Origin: Spinacia oleracea
Lineage: Eukaryota; Streptophyta; Magnoliopsida; Caryophyllales; Amaranthaceae
Length of the DNA: 64,000 nt
Assembly (NCBI RefSeq): GCF_020520425.1
Contig: NC_079487.1
Span: 113,944,141 to 114,008,140 of the forward strand
Direction of reading: 5' to 3'
The first letter of the stretch is position 1; each line of letters starts with the position of its first letter. The notes under the pieces were generated by a model, which saw nothing but the letters and a program-made list of their open reading frames with translations, did no database searches and was not told where the DNA came from. The translations under genes were made by a program, and so were the position numbers. Of this stretch, positions 1 to 10,033 are shown piece by piece.

Positions 1-480
1 TCCCTCTACATCATCTGATTCCTCCATTTCTTCAATCTCAATAGGTTCTTCTTCTCTCCTTTCTCTTTGTTCCTATATGTTATGTTCCACTAAAGGAACT
101 TCATTCATTACCATTTTCATGTGATTTTCTTCACAAGGTTTCAATAATAAAGGAAATATATGTTCCTTAAACACCACATCCCTGCTTACATAAGTTCTCT
201 TCTTCTCTAAGTCATAGAGTTTGTAACCCTTCTGACCATATGGGTACCCCAACATAATACTTCTGATTCCTTCCCCTTCAAACTTATCTCCCTTCTTTTC
301 ATTCCCACTTCCATATCATAAGCATCCTATAGTTCTCAGATGGTCATAGCTTGGTTCTTTCTTCATTAATCTCTCATATGGAGTCTTCCATCCCACAACA
401 GCACTTGACAACAGGTTTATCAAGTGTGTTGCTGCTAAAATGCATTTCTTCCCATCTTCAGTCAGTTCCTTGCTTGTACA
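1..480 (-). pseudogene. Ty1-copia integrase C-terminal fragment
   Basis: Read on the minus strand, about 480 down to 1 gives the C-terminal part of a copia integrase: a WKTPYERL-like segment, then DHLRTIGC, and GYPYGQKGYKLYDL followed by SRDVVFKEHIFP near 255-150. This is the usual run after the integrase core of copia polyproteins, which insert retrotransposon cDNA. Frame changes and a stop (around 310) break it. It runs off the left edge of the window. It lies directly next to a primer-binding site, so gag, protease and most of integrase have been deleted. Confidence 0.8.
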
Positions 481-545
481 ACTTCAAAGTTTGAATCTTT
501 AAATTCAAAACTAATTATTTCCACCAAGATCTTATCAACCTTGTT

Positions 546-925
546 GCTCTGATGCCAAGAAGAAAGTTTCAACTTTCAAGTTACTGCTTAGATAATCAAT
601 TTAGTGAGTGAGTTTGGTTGGGAATAAAACCTAGATTTTCTGTATTGATGTTTGAGGGCTGCACCTCTTTATTTCTGTTTTACAATTCTAACACCCTGCC
701 TTACCCTAATGAAAATAATGCTACAAAGTACATATTTACAAAGCTACAACCAATGAGAGAGGAACAACTAGACAACTAAAGAAACTTTATAGAAATATAC
801 AAAACTGCTAGCAGATAAAATGGCTGCAAAGATAGTGGGTTCTAGTCACTGTCATCTCACATGATCCTAGAAGGGTACATGTGAGGGCTTTATCTCAGGT
901 GAGAAGAATAACAAGAACTCAACCA
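546..925 (-). mobile_element. Copia LTR remnant plus primer-binding site
   Basis: The minus strand carries TGGCATCAGAGC at 557-546, one base from the classic plant copia primer site complementary to initiator tRNA-Met. The sequence just upstream on that strand (about 925 to 559) reads like an LTR: a TATA-like TATATTTCTATAAAG near 800 and a polyadenylation-like AATAAA near 670. The outer border (TGGTTGAGTTC at about 925) is a guess because the termini are mutated and no second LTR or target duplication is visible. Confidence 0.45.
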
Positions 926-1549
926 TATTCCTCCTCATATTTCCTCAGTATGTGCAAGTATGGAATACAAAATCAAATTCAATAAGAACTTCAAACAATT
1001 CTGAATTCCTATCTTCCATACAAGTAAAATCCTAAACCCTTCTAAAAGCAAGAAGTTCCTCTTTAGAATATTAGATTGACGGTCTAGCCCCTCAAATCCT
1101 TTTTTTAAAATATTAAACTTTCCTTAAGGATAGTGTATTGACCGCTTAACTCTTGCACTACAATTACAACTCTGCGCACTATATTTGACACCTTCTTTGC
1201 CACTTTTATTAGGGAACCTACTTTTGTTTACCCTCCCTTGGTTAGTTATGACAACGGGTCAGACTCGGGTCGGACGTTGACAATTCCGAATCCGATTCAA
1301 TTACTAATCCGACTCAAGATTCGAAATCATCAAATCCGACTCCGCATCCATCGCACTCTGTCAAGTCTGAGTCCAACTACGAAACCGGTCTGAATCGTTT
1401 CTTGATTTATTAAAAAATTTATATTCACTTAATTTTAATTTGACAAAAAATTTCTCATACACTAATAAGCGCATAAATTACAAGGAATTTGGACTAGAGA
1501 ATTAAACTATATAATCCAATAAAATTAATACCCTATAAAAATAAAAATA
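926..1549. other. Intergenic, no gene seen
   Basis: AT-rich spacer without a supportable gene. A word resembling ACTCGGGTCGGA occurs near 1266 and again near 2412, possibly debris of one repeat family. Confidence 0.5.
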
Positions 1550-1551
1550 TA

Positions 1552-1875
1552 CTCCCTCCGTATTTATTTAAGAGATACACTTGGCTGGACACGAGTATTA
1601 AGAAAAAGAATTGAATGAAATAAAGTAATAAAACAAGTGGGGTTGGTAGATATTTTAATAAGTAAAACAAGTGGGGACCATGTTATTTTAGGGGGTAGGG
1701 GGTGGGGTGTAGTTATGAAATTATTAGTTTAATAGGGTGGTGGGACATAGAATATATTAGTTAAATTATTTAATTAGATGGTGGAGTTGATAAATTACTA
1801 AAAATGGCAAGTGTATCTCTTAAATAAATACGGCCGGAAAAGGCAAGTGTATCCCTTAAATAAATACGGAGGGAG
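1552..1875. mobile_element. Stowaway-like MITE with duplicated right end
   Basis: Flanked by TA at 1550-1551 and 1876-1877, the Stowaway (Tc1/mariner-type) target duplication. The left end starts CTCCCTCCGTATTTATTTAA and the right end is its inverted copy ending ACGGAGGGAG. The right terminal repeat occurs twice in tandem (about 1804-1838 and 1841-1875), the inner copy ending in ACGGCCGG. No coding capacity, so it would depend on a transposase supplied in trans. Confidence 0.85.
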
Positions 1876-1877
1876 TA

Positions 1878-3913
1878 CTATGAAGTACTTTTTCTAAGAA
1901 AATCCAACAAACATAAATTTTCTTTTGAGGAACGAAATATAAACACTTACTGATTAAAAAATACAGTAACTAAGTTTTAGATCTAGAAAAAACAAACTCA
2001 ACCCACTAACTAATGAAATCAAAGAGACAAAGACTGTGCTCTTAGTTCTAGAAATGAAATCTATGGAGATTAATGACATTTGATGGTGACATTTTTGAAT
2101 CTTGGTTCCTCTATATAGAGTTGTTTGTACAAAGTACAAACTATAGAGTTGTAGCCGTTAATTATTTTTTTGGTTGGTGCTTCTAAAGTTGTTGGAGAGA
2201 GAAACGAGAGCGGAGGTGAATGAGTTGTAAAGAAAATTATACTGGTAACTTTGAATTTGGAAAGTACAAGATTAAACAGAAGAAGAGGTAGCAGATGAAA
2301 GAGGAGAGTGAGTAAGAGGAAATGAGTGACAGGGGATTTTGAGACATAGAGTTTGGCTTTTATATTATTCACAAACATAACGAAAATATGAACTAAAGAG
2401 CGACGGGTAGGACTCGGGTCGGATACCAAGCGCTAATATTAATATTAAGAAGATCTGCTTTTAAATTTGGCACATCTTATGTAGCACATGCAGGTCTTTA
2501 CTTTGACAAGAAAGACAAGCAGATATTATGATAATTATCATGTTTAATAATTTTATCTTTTTGTATGACGTCTTTTTGTAAAGAAAGATTATATGTAGGT
2601 GTTTTAATCTACTCCTTATTAGTTATTGAGTTATGAAACTTTGTCGTAATTGATCGTGTATAGTTGTGTTTGCATGAATGTTGATTCAAGTATCATGCAT
2701 TCTAAAGGTTTATACTGATTCCAATTACATGCACAAAGTTTTGTAACATTATTATTATCGGCAAGGTTTGAAATAACGATTTGATCTGCATATCAATATC
2801 TATTGTAGGGAGTTGTAGATAGTTGTTTCTCGAACCCAACTGTAGTACATGATATAGTTTGTTATCATCAACTAAATGATTATATGATTACTCGTACATT
2901 CAACTAACTGCTTTTGCTATATGTTAGAAGATTGGGTGTGCAAGTACTTTGTGTTTTTAGGCCTTCTGCTAGGAAATATTTTAATTGTTGCATAATTTGA
3001 ATCAAATGTTATATATTAGTGATTAATGAGTTAGAGTCACGACTTTTTAAATGAATTGAGAAAAATCACATTGATAAATGCCCTTCAATTTATATTGCAT
3101 TTAGAAGCTTTTTTTAATTACTACATACAGGGTATCTATGTCCATGTATTAGAAAATATACTAAGTTTCTCGATCTTCTCAACCTATTATACAAATTACT
3201 AGCATTTTCTTTTTGCTTATTTTTTAACACCTTAAAAAACCGCGTGCTAAACCACAAAACTATATCCAAAACACTTGTTCAAACTATTAAAACAAAACCA
3301 TTCATAAACAAACAAATATCCACAGATAACGTAAACTTCTATATCTTATGATAACACATGAACAAAAGCAAAAAACTTTAAAACCATTAACCCAATTAAC
3401 ACTAATGATGCTTTATCCTAACCTATCTAGCATGATACATAAACAAAATAATAATGTAAACAAAATGAAGCATAAAACTTTAAAGTGTGGTTCAAATGTA
3501 AGTGGAAAGAAAAGCAACAAAAACCAAATCAAATCAGAATCAATGACGATAATCTGTTAACAATACTATATAATATCATCCGCTAACTGGACGTAGTTGT
3601 CTTGCAACATTGCTGCGCCGGGACATCGCACTTATATTATTTTATAGGCACACTATGCCTGTATGTACTCAATACGTGCTAGTATTTGTAAATATGAGAG
3701 AATGGATATACAGGTACGCAGAAACAGTTAGATGAAGCAAACTTTCCGTCCCAATAAACGCAAAATTCACAAAATGTACTTCAAAGATCCTAAAACCTAC
3801 TTACGGAGTACTTCTTAATCATACTACTAATCACAAATTGTGCAATTATTAAAAGAAACGGAGGATTTAACAAAAAAAACTTCACTTTTATGTTTTCAGA
3901 TGTCTATAACTTC
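1878..3913. other. Intergenic, no supportable gene
   Basis: About 2 kb of AT-rich sequence. Open frames here, including one of 119 codons on the minus strand at 2070-2429, have no recognisable domain and a low-complexity hydrophobic composition, so I do not call them. The last part would hold the 3' UTR of the minus-strand NMD3-like gene. Confidence 0.5.
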
Positions 3914-5377
3914 TTAATCAGTCAAATCCAGACGAGCAAGCAAATCATCTAAGTCGTGCTTCTGAGCATCATCGCCGTCCTCCAATGACAAATTGAACAT
4001 CGCTGCAGGATTCTTCTCTAAATCTACCAAAAACTTTTCATAATCTGGACTTGCATTCTTCTGAGGAACACTGTGTCGTAGCTTTGCTAAAGCTACATAT
4101 TTCTTCTTGATCAAAACAACATCAGGCAGCATATCCTCGCAGTTCATTACCACAGCTCCAACCAAGTCGTAACCAAGAGCATAATCACCAGCCTTCAAAG
4201 TGTTACCAAGATGAGTTTCCACCATAAAACTTGTATCATTCTTACCAAAATCTGACACCCGAGCAACACGAGCTTTTCCTAAAGAATTAAGCGGTCCACT
4301 CAAAACAATCTCTATATCCAACACTATATATTCCACAAGTTCCTGACTCACTTTCAGAGGCTCAAAAGGATCTCTCCAATAATTATTGGAATTTATCCAA
4401 CATTCATTCAGCTTCAAGGGATCTATAAAAGTTATGTTTCTAGAGACTTTGGTACAAATAACCAAAGGCCCCATGTATTCTATTCCTAAAGCTGCAAACA
4501 CCTTTTTAGGCAGATAAACTAGATCATCCCTGGAAATAGGACATACAGTAACTCTAATGCAACTTTGACAAATCGCGGTATTGTCAATCATTGTATCAGT
4601 TGACACAATATTCTCAATGATTGGATCAGTTTTAACCGGTGCTTCAACTTTGAGAAAGTAGTTCAATTTCCTGGCACCATGCTCACTGTCAAAAAAGAAA
4701 TCCATCCCATTATCCGTATGCTTGATCTTCTTAATATTGAAGAATGTTGGTCGCTTCTGAAGGACGCGTAAGTGTAACAAATCAAGAATTTGGTTGCTAC
4801 AACTGTACAGTCTAAGTTGCAAAACTGAGCTCAGTTGAGTTTCATCAATTAAATCTGAACAGGAAGGGCATTTCAGATAACCAAGATTATATCTAACAGT
4901 GCTTATTTTTGTATGTCTGGAGCCATCAGCAGCTTCATATTGGAGGTTTAAGGCGACCCGGACTGTCGAATCAAAACCATTATCATGTTCCATAAAATGA
5001 GCACTGATCAACCACAGTTGAAGTTTGCGAATATGGAAACTGACCCTCCGGAGAAGAAATCTAAGTAAGGTTAATGAATTTGGGTCAAATTTATGCCAAA
5101 CACTTCTTCCTGTATATGAATAGCTCTGACAACCTTCACAGTACATGATAACAACAGATTTTGGTAATTCTCTTGTAGGATCTTCTTCTAGGGGCAGACT
5201 CGAATTGTAGTTACTCATGTTAGGAAGTTGGAGTACATGTTGTTCGAGACCTTCAATTAAAAGGGGCATACTCAAATTGTCGTGAAAGAAGCGCAATTCA
5301 TCATTCAAGGGGTGTTTTAGAAAGAAGTGTTGTTCGAGTATATGTTTCATACTACGTTGCTTGCTGATCTTCTGCAT
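3914..5377 (-). CDS. NMD3: NMD3-like 60S ribosomal export protein (diverged paralogue)
   Basis: NMD3 binds the nascent 60S subunit and recruits exportin CRM1/XPO1 to carry it out of the nucleus. One uninterrupted frame of about 487 codons matches the NMD3 family along most of its length: VVIMYCEGCQSY (CxxC), LKCPSCSDL (CxxC), DNGMDFFFDSEH, CPISRDDLVYLPKKV, GPLVICTKVSRNI, then ARVSDFGKNDT, THLGN...AGDYALGYDL and an acidic tail ending DDLLARLDLTD. The open frame reaches 5416, but its first codon there is TTG; the first in-frame ATG is at 5377. What is missing is the family's N-terminal zinc-binding segment (the first CxxC pair), replaced by sequence I do not recognise. Either a further 5' exon supplies the start (see 5865-6089) or this is a truncated, diverged copy. 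The family identity is firm; function as an export adaptor is inferred. Confidence 0.85.
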   Translation of the reverse strand: MQKISKQRSMKHILEQHFFLKHPLNDELRFFHDNLSMPLLIEGLEQHVLQLPNMSNYNSSLPLEEDPTRELPKSVVIMYCEGCQSYSYTGRSVWHKFDPNSLTLLRFLLRRVSFHIRKLQLWLISAHFMEHDNGFDSTVRVALNLQYEAADGSRHTKISTVRYNLGYLKCPSCSDLIDETQLSSVLQLRLYSCSNQILDLLHLRVLQKRPTFFNIKKIKHTDNGMDFFFDSEHGARKLNYFLKVEAPVKTDPIIENIVSTDTMIDNTAICQSCIRVTVCPISRDDLVYLPKKVFAALGIEYMGPLVICTKVSRNITFIDPLKLNECWINSNNYWRDPFEPLKVSQELVEYIVLDIEIVLSGPLNSLGKARVARVSDFGKNDTSFMVETHLGNTLKAGDYALGYDLVGAVVMNCEDMLPDVVLIKKKYVALAKLRHSVPQKNASPDYEKFLVDLEKNPAAMFNLSLEDGDDAQKHDLDDLLARLDLTD

Positions 5378-5864
5378 ACTCAAACAGAGGAACTTATCAG
5401 AGAAGTGCCATAACAAAATAGTTCTTACAAATTATATTATTATTAAAAAAAATTGAATTCAAGGGTGTTGCAAAGTGAAGCAATCTGACGGATCTTGATC
5501 GATTGGCGACAATATCGCAGCCTGATTATTCCCAAAAAGTTCCATTAACAATTTAATTTAAACTTTATTCGCAACGGATTTCGAAACCAATTCTATCCGA
5601 AACCCTAATAAATTGATTAGCAAGGATTCAAAGAAATTAGGGCACAAACTTCACGATTCCTTATTAAAACAATCAAATTATAATCATATACTCACACGAA
5701 CAATGAATTAAAAGATCGAATTGTAATTTGTTTACGCCCGATTCTAAGAAAATCAATTAGTTATGCAAAATAAGAAAAAGAATCACATAATCAGAAGTTG
5801 AAAATTGACGATGATCAATGCTTTAAGAAGATTTATTAAAAATAAAAGTATAAAAATCGAATAC

Positions 5865-6089
5865 CGTCATCATATTAGAAGAAATTGGAGATGCCCTCCT
5901 CCTCCTCTTCATGATCGTTGTTGCTTCGAGGCGTCTTAATTGTCTTTGTCTTTCCCATCGTCTTATGGCTGCGAATGTGATTTCATTGTTTGACGTCGAG
6001 GATTCGACGGCATCGTTGCTTGTATCTTCCATTGATGGGTGTGGAACGAGTAATTCAGATGAAGTTTTGGATTCCTTTTGAGGGTGCAA
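5865..6089 (-). CDS. Possible first coding exon of the NMD3-like gene
   Basis: A 75-codon segment on the minus strand opens at ATG 6089, carries a Ser/Glu-rich stretch then a basic one (RRWERQRQLRRLE, MKRRRRA), and ends at a plausible donor (ACG|GTATTC, GT at 5864-5863). Joining phase 0 to an acceptor at about 5374 (TATGCAG) would keep the NMD3-like frame open. A TATA-like element lies upstream. It shows no zinc-binding cysteines, so it does not restore the usual NMD3 N-terminus. It could instead be 5' UTR or a separate small ORF. Confidence 0.35.
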
Positions 6090-6154
6090 CTATTTCAGAT
6101 AAATGATGATCGAGGTGAAACTCAGATGAAAAAATAGGAATTAGGGTTAATGGG

Positions 6155-6162
6155 TTATATAA
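6155..6162 (-). promoter_or_regulatory. TATA-like element upstream of the NMD3-like gene
   Basis: TTATATAA on the minus strand, about 65 bp before the ATG at 6089 and followed by a typical plant leader (TAACCCTAATTCC). Position and sequence fit a core promoter; no experimental support. Confidence 0.35.
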
Positions 6163-6239
6163 TCGTATTCACCCCAGTTTCATTTATTTATCACTACTCT
6201 GCGCCCGTGTTAGGCTCTGTTTCTTTCCCTTATTTTTAC

Positions 6240-6860
6240 ACATTTTCTATCTAATAAGATAAAATAAAATAAAATAAAATAAATACCAATAAGCTCAGAT
6301 AAGATAAGATTAGATAAATTCTGATAAGATAAGATTAGATAAATTCTGATAAGATAAGATAAAGATAAGTTCATGGATAATAAGATGAGATAAGATAATA
6401 AGTTCAAGAACTTCAACTATCGACATTTTTCATTACGCACAACAATCGATAGATATATGGCTCGGTAAAAAATAACAAATGATATATAGTTGTCACTCGG
6501 AAATGTCGTAGAGGAAGAAAAAAATAACATGGAAGAAGACAAAGGAGAAGGAGAAGAAGAAGATTGAGTAGGATGAAAATGACACGTTTTGTTGTTACGG
6601 TCATAGTAAGAAAAAATTGTCAAGAAGAAAATAAAAATTTATTATGACGGAAATTTTCCTTTGACAATGGATAACATTATCTAAAAAAATTGTAAACTGT
6701 TTAATTTTAATATTATAATTATTAAAATGAAATTATGGTAATAAAGTTCTAACTAAAATAAAAGTCAAATAAAAATTTTATAAGTACCAATAAGATAAGA
6801 AAAGATAAGAGTCAATACGTTCAAATAAGATAAGACAATAATACAAAAAAGCTCAAGTGA
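6240..6860. repeat. AT-rich GATAA-type repeat tract
   Basis: Repeated AAGATAAGAT and AGATTAGATAAATTCTGAT words at about 6290-6400 form imperfect direct repeats of about 25 bp, preceded by an (AATAA)n run near 6260. Similar AAGATAAGA words return near 6785-6840. Probably decayed transposon or microsatellite expansion; no terminal structure found. Confidence 0.5.
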
Positions 6861-7397
6861 GGGAAAATGCTAAGTATAAAATTAGGGGAAGTTTCGTCAA
6901 CCAGGTTGTTGATGTTTTTCCATACAAAAGGACAAACGTAAACTGGCTCGAGGGAGTTCCCGAGAAAACCCTCCCTAACGCTCAAGTCAGTTCTTGTGGA
7001 GAGAGAAAGTAGTCAGAGAGTAAGTTTGGGAATAATTGCCCACCTGGGCAATGATTAGGTGGGTCATATCTATAGTAATACTGGAAGACATTGCTAGTAA
7101 ATATGAGCTATTGTAGGGGTATGAAACCTTGGGCCTGCTAGAGGTTGAGATATGGGCCTCGAGATTCTGGTCTGATCCCAATAGAGGATTTGAGTTCGGG
7201 AGTATTTGAGTAATTTCCCTTAGAAGGGATATTTTGGTAATTTTCTTGTGATAGTGGGTCCCACTGAGGGGCCTGAACAATCATGAATTCTCATTAAGCT
7301 ATAAGAATAATGTCACCTAAGGTCTTGTTATATTCGATTCAATGCAAATTTAGAATATTAACTTTTTATAATTTTTGCGCGCAGATAATTGGGATAA
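6861..7397. other. Intergenic, no gene seen
   Basis: Unique-looking spacer. A minus-strand open frame of 97 codons (6987-7280) has no recognisable motif and is not called. Confidence 0.4.
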
Positions 7398-7655
7398 CTC
7401 CCTCTGTCCCAAAATTCTTACACTGTTTTGACTTTTTGCACTATTCACTTTGACATTATTTTATTTCTATAGAGTAGTATATGAAAACAAATGTTAGTAT
7501 ATAATATATAGTTGACTTCATTTTAATATATATTTTCAAAACATTAATATTTTAAAAGTTTTTATAATATGTAGTTGAATATATTGGTGGTCAAAGTTGT
7601 ACATTAGCAAGCATGTCTAGTCAAAACAGTGCGAGTATTCTAAGACATATGGAGT
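7398..7655. mobile_element. Stowaway-like MITE
   Basis: About 258 bp. The left end CTCCCTCTGTCCCAAAATTC continues into CACTGTTTTGACT; the right end mirrors it as AGTCAAAACAGTGCGAGTAT...GGAGT. Flanking TA dinucleotides fit the Stowaway target site. Noncoding. Confidence 0.8.
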
Positions 7656-8077
7656 ACGTTTTTAAGTCTCGACTTGGAGACTGTGAAAAGCCAAATAAGA
7701 CAAACATTTAAAGACATATGGAGTATCTATTAGGGAGTAGCAACTGAACCCTGTATGATAGAAGTGTAATCAAGGCTATTTCTTTACTTATGTGACAATA
7801 TTCATACATTTTATTGCCAACCGCAAGCTTGCTGTAAGACCTCAAAAGGACAATACAAATTACAAATATGGCGAGGATTTCGAACCTAATACATATCATA
7901 CACCGACTTTCAATCTTAACTACTAGGTCAAAGCTTCCCAAATTTTTCACTTTATTATTATGACTTATTACTTATTCTTATAAAATCAGACTAGACCATA
8001 AAAGTTCATACTAGAATCCGACATTTTTCTTTTCGTTTTATTATTGCCATATATCTAAACTTTTGAATTTGTAAATG

Positions 8078-8507
8078 AGGATAATTTTCCAAATACAACC
8101 TAATAAAGTTCTCTATTTGCCAATTACAACCTCAAATTTCTAATTTTGCCAATTACAACCTTAAACTTGTACATCTATTTTAAATTACAACTGAAACCAT
8201 TTTTCGGCAAAAATCACCGGAAGATGATGTCATAACCTTATCAAAAAAAATTACGAAGTACATCATATCTATATTTAAAATTATTTTTTCGATAATTTTA
8301 ATTATTTTTTGTTTAATTTTATTTAACGGCTTAATTTTTTTATAGAAAATATGTAATTTTTTTTTATAATAACATTATGACATCAACTTCCCGTGATTTT
8401 TGCCAAAAAATAATTTCGGGTTGTAACTTAAAATGAATGTATAAGAAATTTGAGGTTGTAATTAGCAAATAAAGAACTTTATTAGGTTGTATTTGACAAA
8501 TTTTCCT
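8078..8507. mobile_element. 430-bp MITE with long terminal inverted repeats
   Basis: Terminal inverted repeats of about 60 bp: the left contains AAATACAACCTAATAAAGTT and the right its reverse complement near 8470-8495. The inner part is AT-rich and noncoding. No convincing target duplication, so the superfamily is open. Confidence 0.7.
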
Positions 8508-8631
8508 AATTATGAAAAAACACTTCATATAAGAACCTGACAAGACTCCTCTTGATAATGTTTTTTTTTTTTGTATTAACTTACAAACACATTCAAGCTT
8601 TAGTCAAATTAGATATCAGACAACCAATAAA

Positions 8632-8712
8632 GTATTTGGCCTAGTGGTAAGATCGAGGGTTTGTGTACAATAAGTTTCATGTTCGAATCACCTCTTCCAT
8701 TTGTAATTTATT
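8632..8712 (+). mobile_element. tRNA-derived SINE head (partial)
   Basis: Carries RNA polymerase III box-like sequences with tRNA spacing: TGGCCTAGTGGTAAG (A box) and GTTCGAATCAC (B box) about 45 bp apart. It does not fold as an intact tRNA, so a SINE 5' end is more likely than a tRNA gene. The 3' limit is unclear. Confidence 0.4.
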
Positions 8713-8947
8713 ACAGAGTATTATCTTTATGGCTCATTTGCCAAAAAGATTTTTTTTTTTAAATCATAAAAAATCAAACGTTACGGAGTACTCCCTCCGT
8801 TTCGAATTAATAAGAACACTTTGACTTTTGATATTATGGAGTATTCACATATTTCAATTTGACTGTCATGTGTGATTTATAGGTAAAAAAAATATATTCG
8901 TGTGGGGTCTTGTCTGATTCATCTAGATATGTATTTTTGAAATATTA

Positions 8948-9213
8948 GAGCATGAATAAAGGGAGGCTCTTAGGTGTCTCTTAAGGAGAGAGAAAAAAAA
9001 ATTAAGAGCTAGCTCTTAGGTGAGAAATGGGAGACTCTTAATTAGAGTTTGTAAGTAAAAATTCTGAAATAAGAGAGAGAATAAGAGGTAGTGTTAAGAG
9101 TTAGCCCATTTCTACAATTTTTGGGAGGAGACTCTTATTTGGAGTTGATGCTTAGGTGGCATAAGAAAGAGAGTAAGAGCCCCCTAAATAAGAGTCTCCC
9201 CTTATTGTTGCTC
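8948..9213. mobile_element. Tourist-like (PIF/Harbinger) MITE A
   Basis: Starts GAGCATGAATAAAGGGAGGC and ends in the near-inverse (...CTCCCCTTATTGTTGCTC). Flanked by TTA at 8945-8947 and 9214-9216, the 3-bp target duplication expected of PIF/Harbinger elements. Rich in CTCTTA/TAAGAG words; noncoding. Confidence 0.7.
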
Positions 9214-9216
9214 TTA

Positions 9217-9585
9217 GAGCATCAATTGTGGCTTACTCTTAGCCCACTCTTAAAGAGAGAGAAAATTTAAGAGTTACCTCTTAAAAAATAAGAGCTAACT
9301 CTTAACTACCTCTTATTTAGAGGTTGATTGTGACTTCCTCTAAATAAGAGGTAGCTCTTAAAAATAAGAGTGGGGATGAGGTGGAAGAATTTGATGTATT
9401 TTGGTTGCTTCTTATATTAAAAATAAAATTAAAAATATTAAAAAACTATATAAAAGGTAGTGTTTAAAAGATAGTCTATTTCTTGGTGTTTTTGGTAGCT
9501 AACTCTTGTTAAGAGGGGGTGATGAGGTGTACAAGGAGAGAGACTAAGAGAGAGCAAATTAGGAGTGAGTCTACAATTGATGCTC
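9217..9585. mobile_element. Tourist-like MITE B
   Basis: Starts GAGCATCAATTGTGGCTTAC and ends with the inverse CTACAATTGATGCTC. Bounded by TTA 9214-9216 (shared with element A) and TTA 9586-9588. Confidence 0.7.
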
Positions 9586-9588
9586 TTA

Positions 9589-9894
9589 GTCCCCTCTTAA
9601 GAAGAGAGAAAATTTAAGAGCTAACTCTTAGCAAATAAGATGTAACTCTTAGCTCCCTCTTATTTAGAGATTGATTATGACATCTCTAAATAAGAAGTTT
9701 CTCTTAGAAAATAAGAGGGGGTGAGGTGGAATATTGTGGGGGCATTGTGCTTATTTTTGATATTTTTGCATTAAAAGTAAAATAAAAAAATAGGAAAAAG
9801 TTACCTAAGAGATAGTGTATAAGAGTGGTGATGAGGTGGATGAAAAGAGAGACTAAGAGGGAGCAAATAAGAGATAACACTACCATTAATGTTC
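9589..9894. mobile_element. Tourist-like MITE C, left end truncated
   Basis: The body is collinear with element B (CTCTTAAGAAGAGAGAAAAT and following) and ends ACCATTAATGTTC before TTA 9895-9897. It lacks the GAGCATCAATTG left end that B has. Confidence 0.55.
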
Positions 9895-10033
9895 TTAGCC
9901 TTTTATAATTTTTATGAATACAAAATTAAAAATATTAATATCCAAATATTTACAGACAAATATGAAAAAGTAATATATGCCCAATATTTTAAAACGGAGG
10001 AAATATTAGACATGAGAAGACCTTTATTTCAAA

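Larger units (their letters stand above)
8791..10004. mobile_element. Stowaway-like MITE split by three nested MITEs
   Basis: The left terminus CTCCCTCCGTTTCGAATTAA follows TA at 8789-8790; the matching right terminus (AAAACGGAGG) lies at about 9991-10000. The two halves together would make about 260 bp. The element is interrupted after TTA 8945-8947 by about 950 bp of other elements. Confidence 0.65.

Noticed and set aside
2070-2429. 119-codon minus-strand ORF
   Set aside because: Leu/Phe/Ser-rich with no motif and no splice or promoter context; such frames are expected by chance in 64 kb.
6210-6860. Terminal-repeat element starting TAGGCTCTGTTTCTT
   Set aside because: The left border resembles plant MITE ends, but no matching right terminus or target duplication is present; called only as an AT-rich repeat tract.
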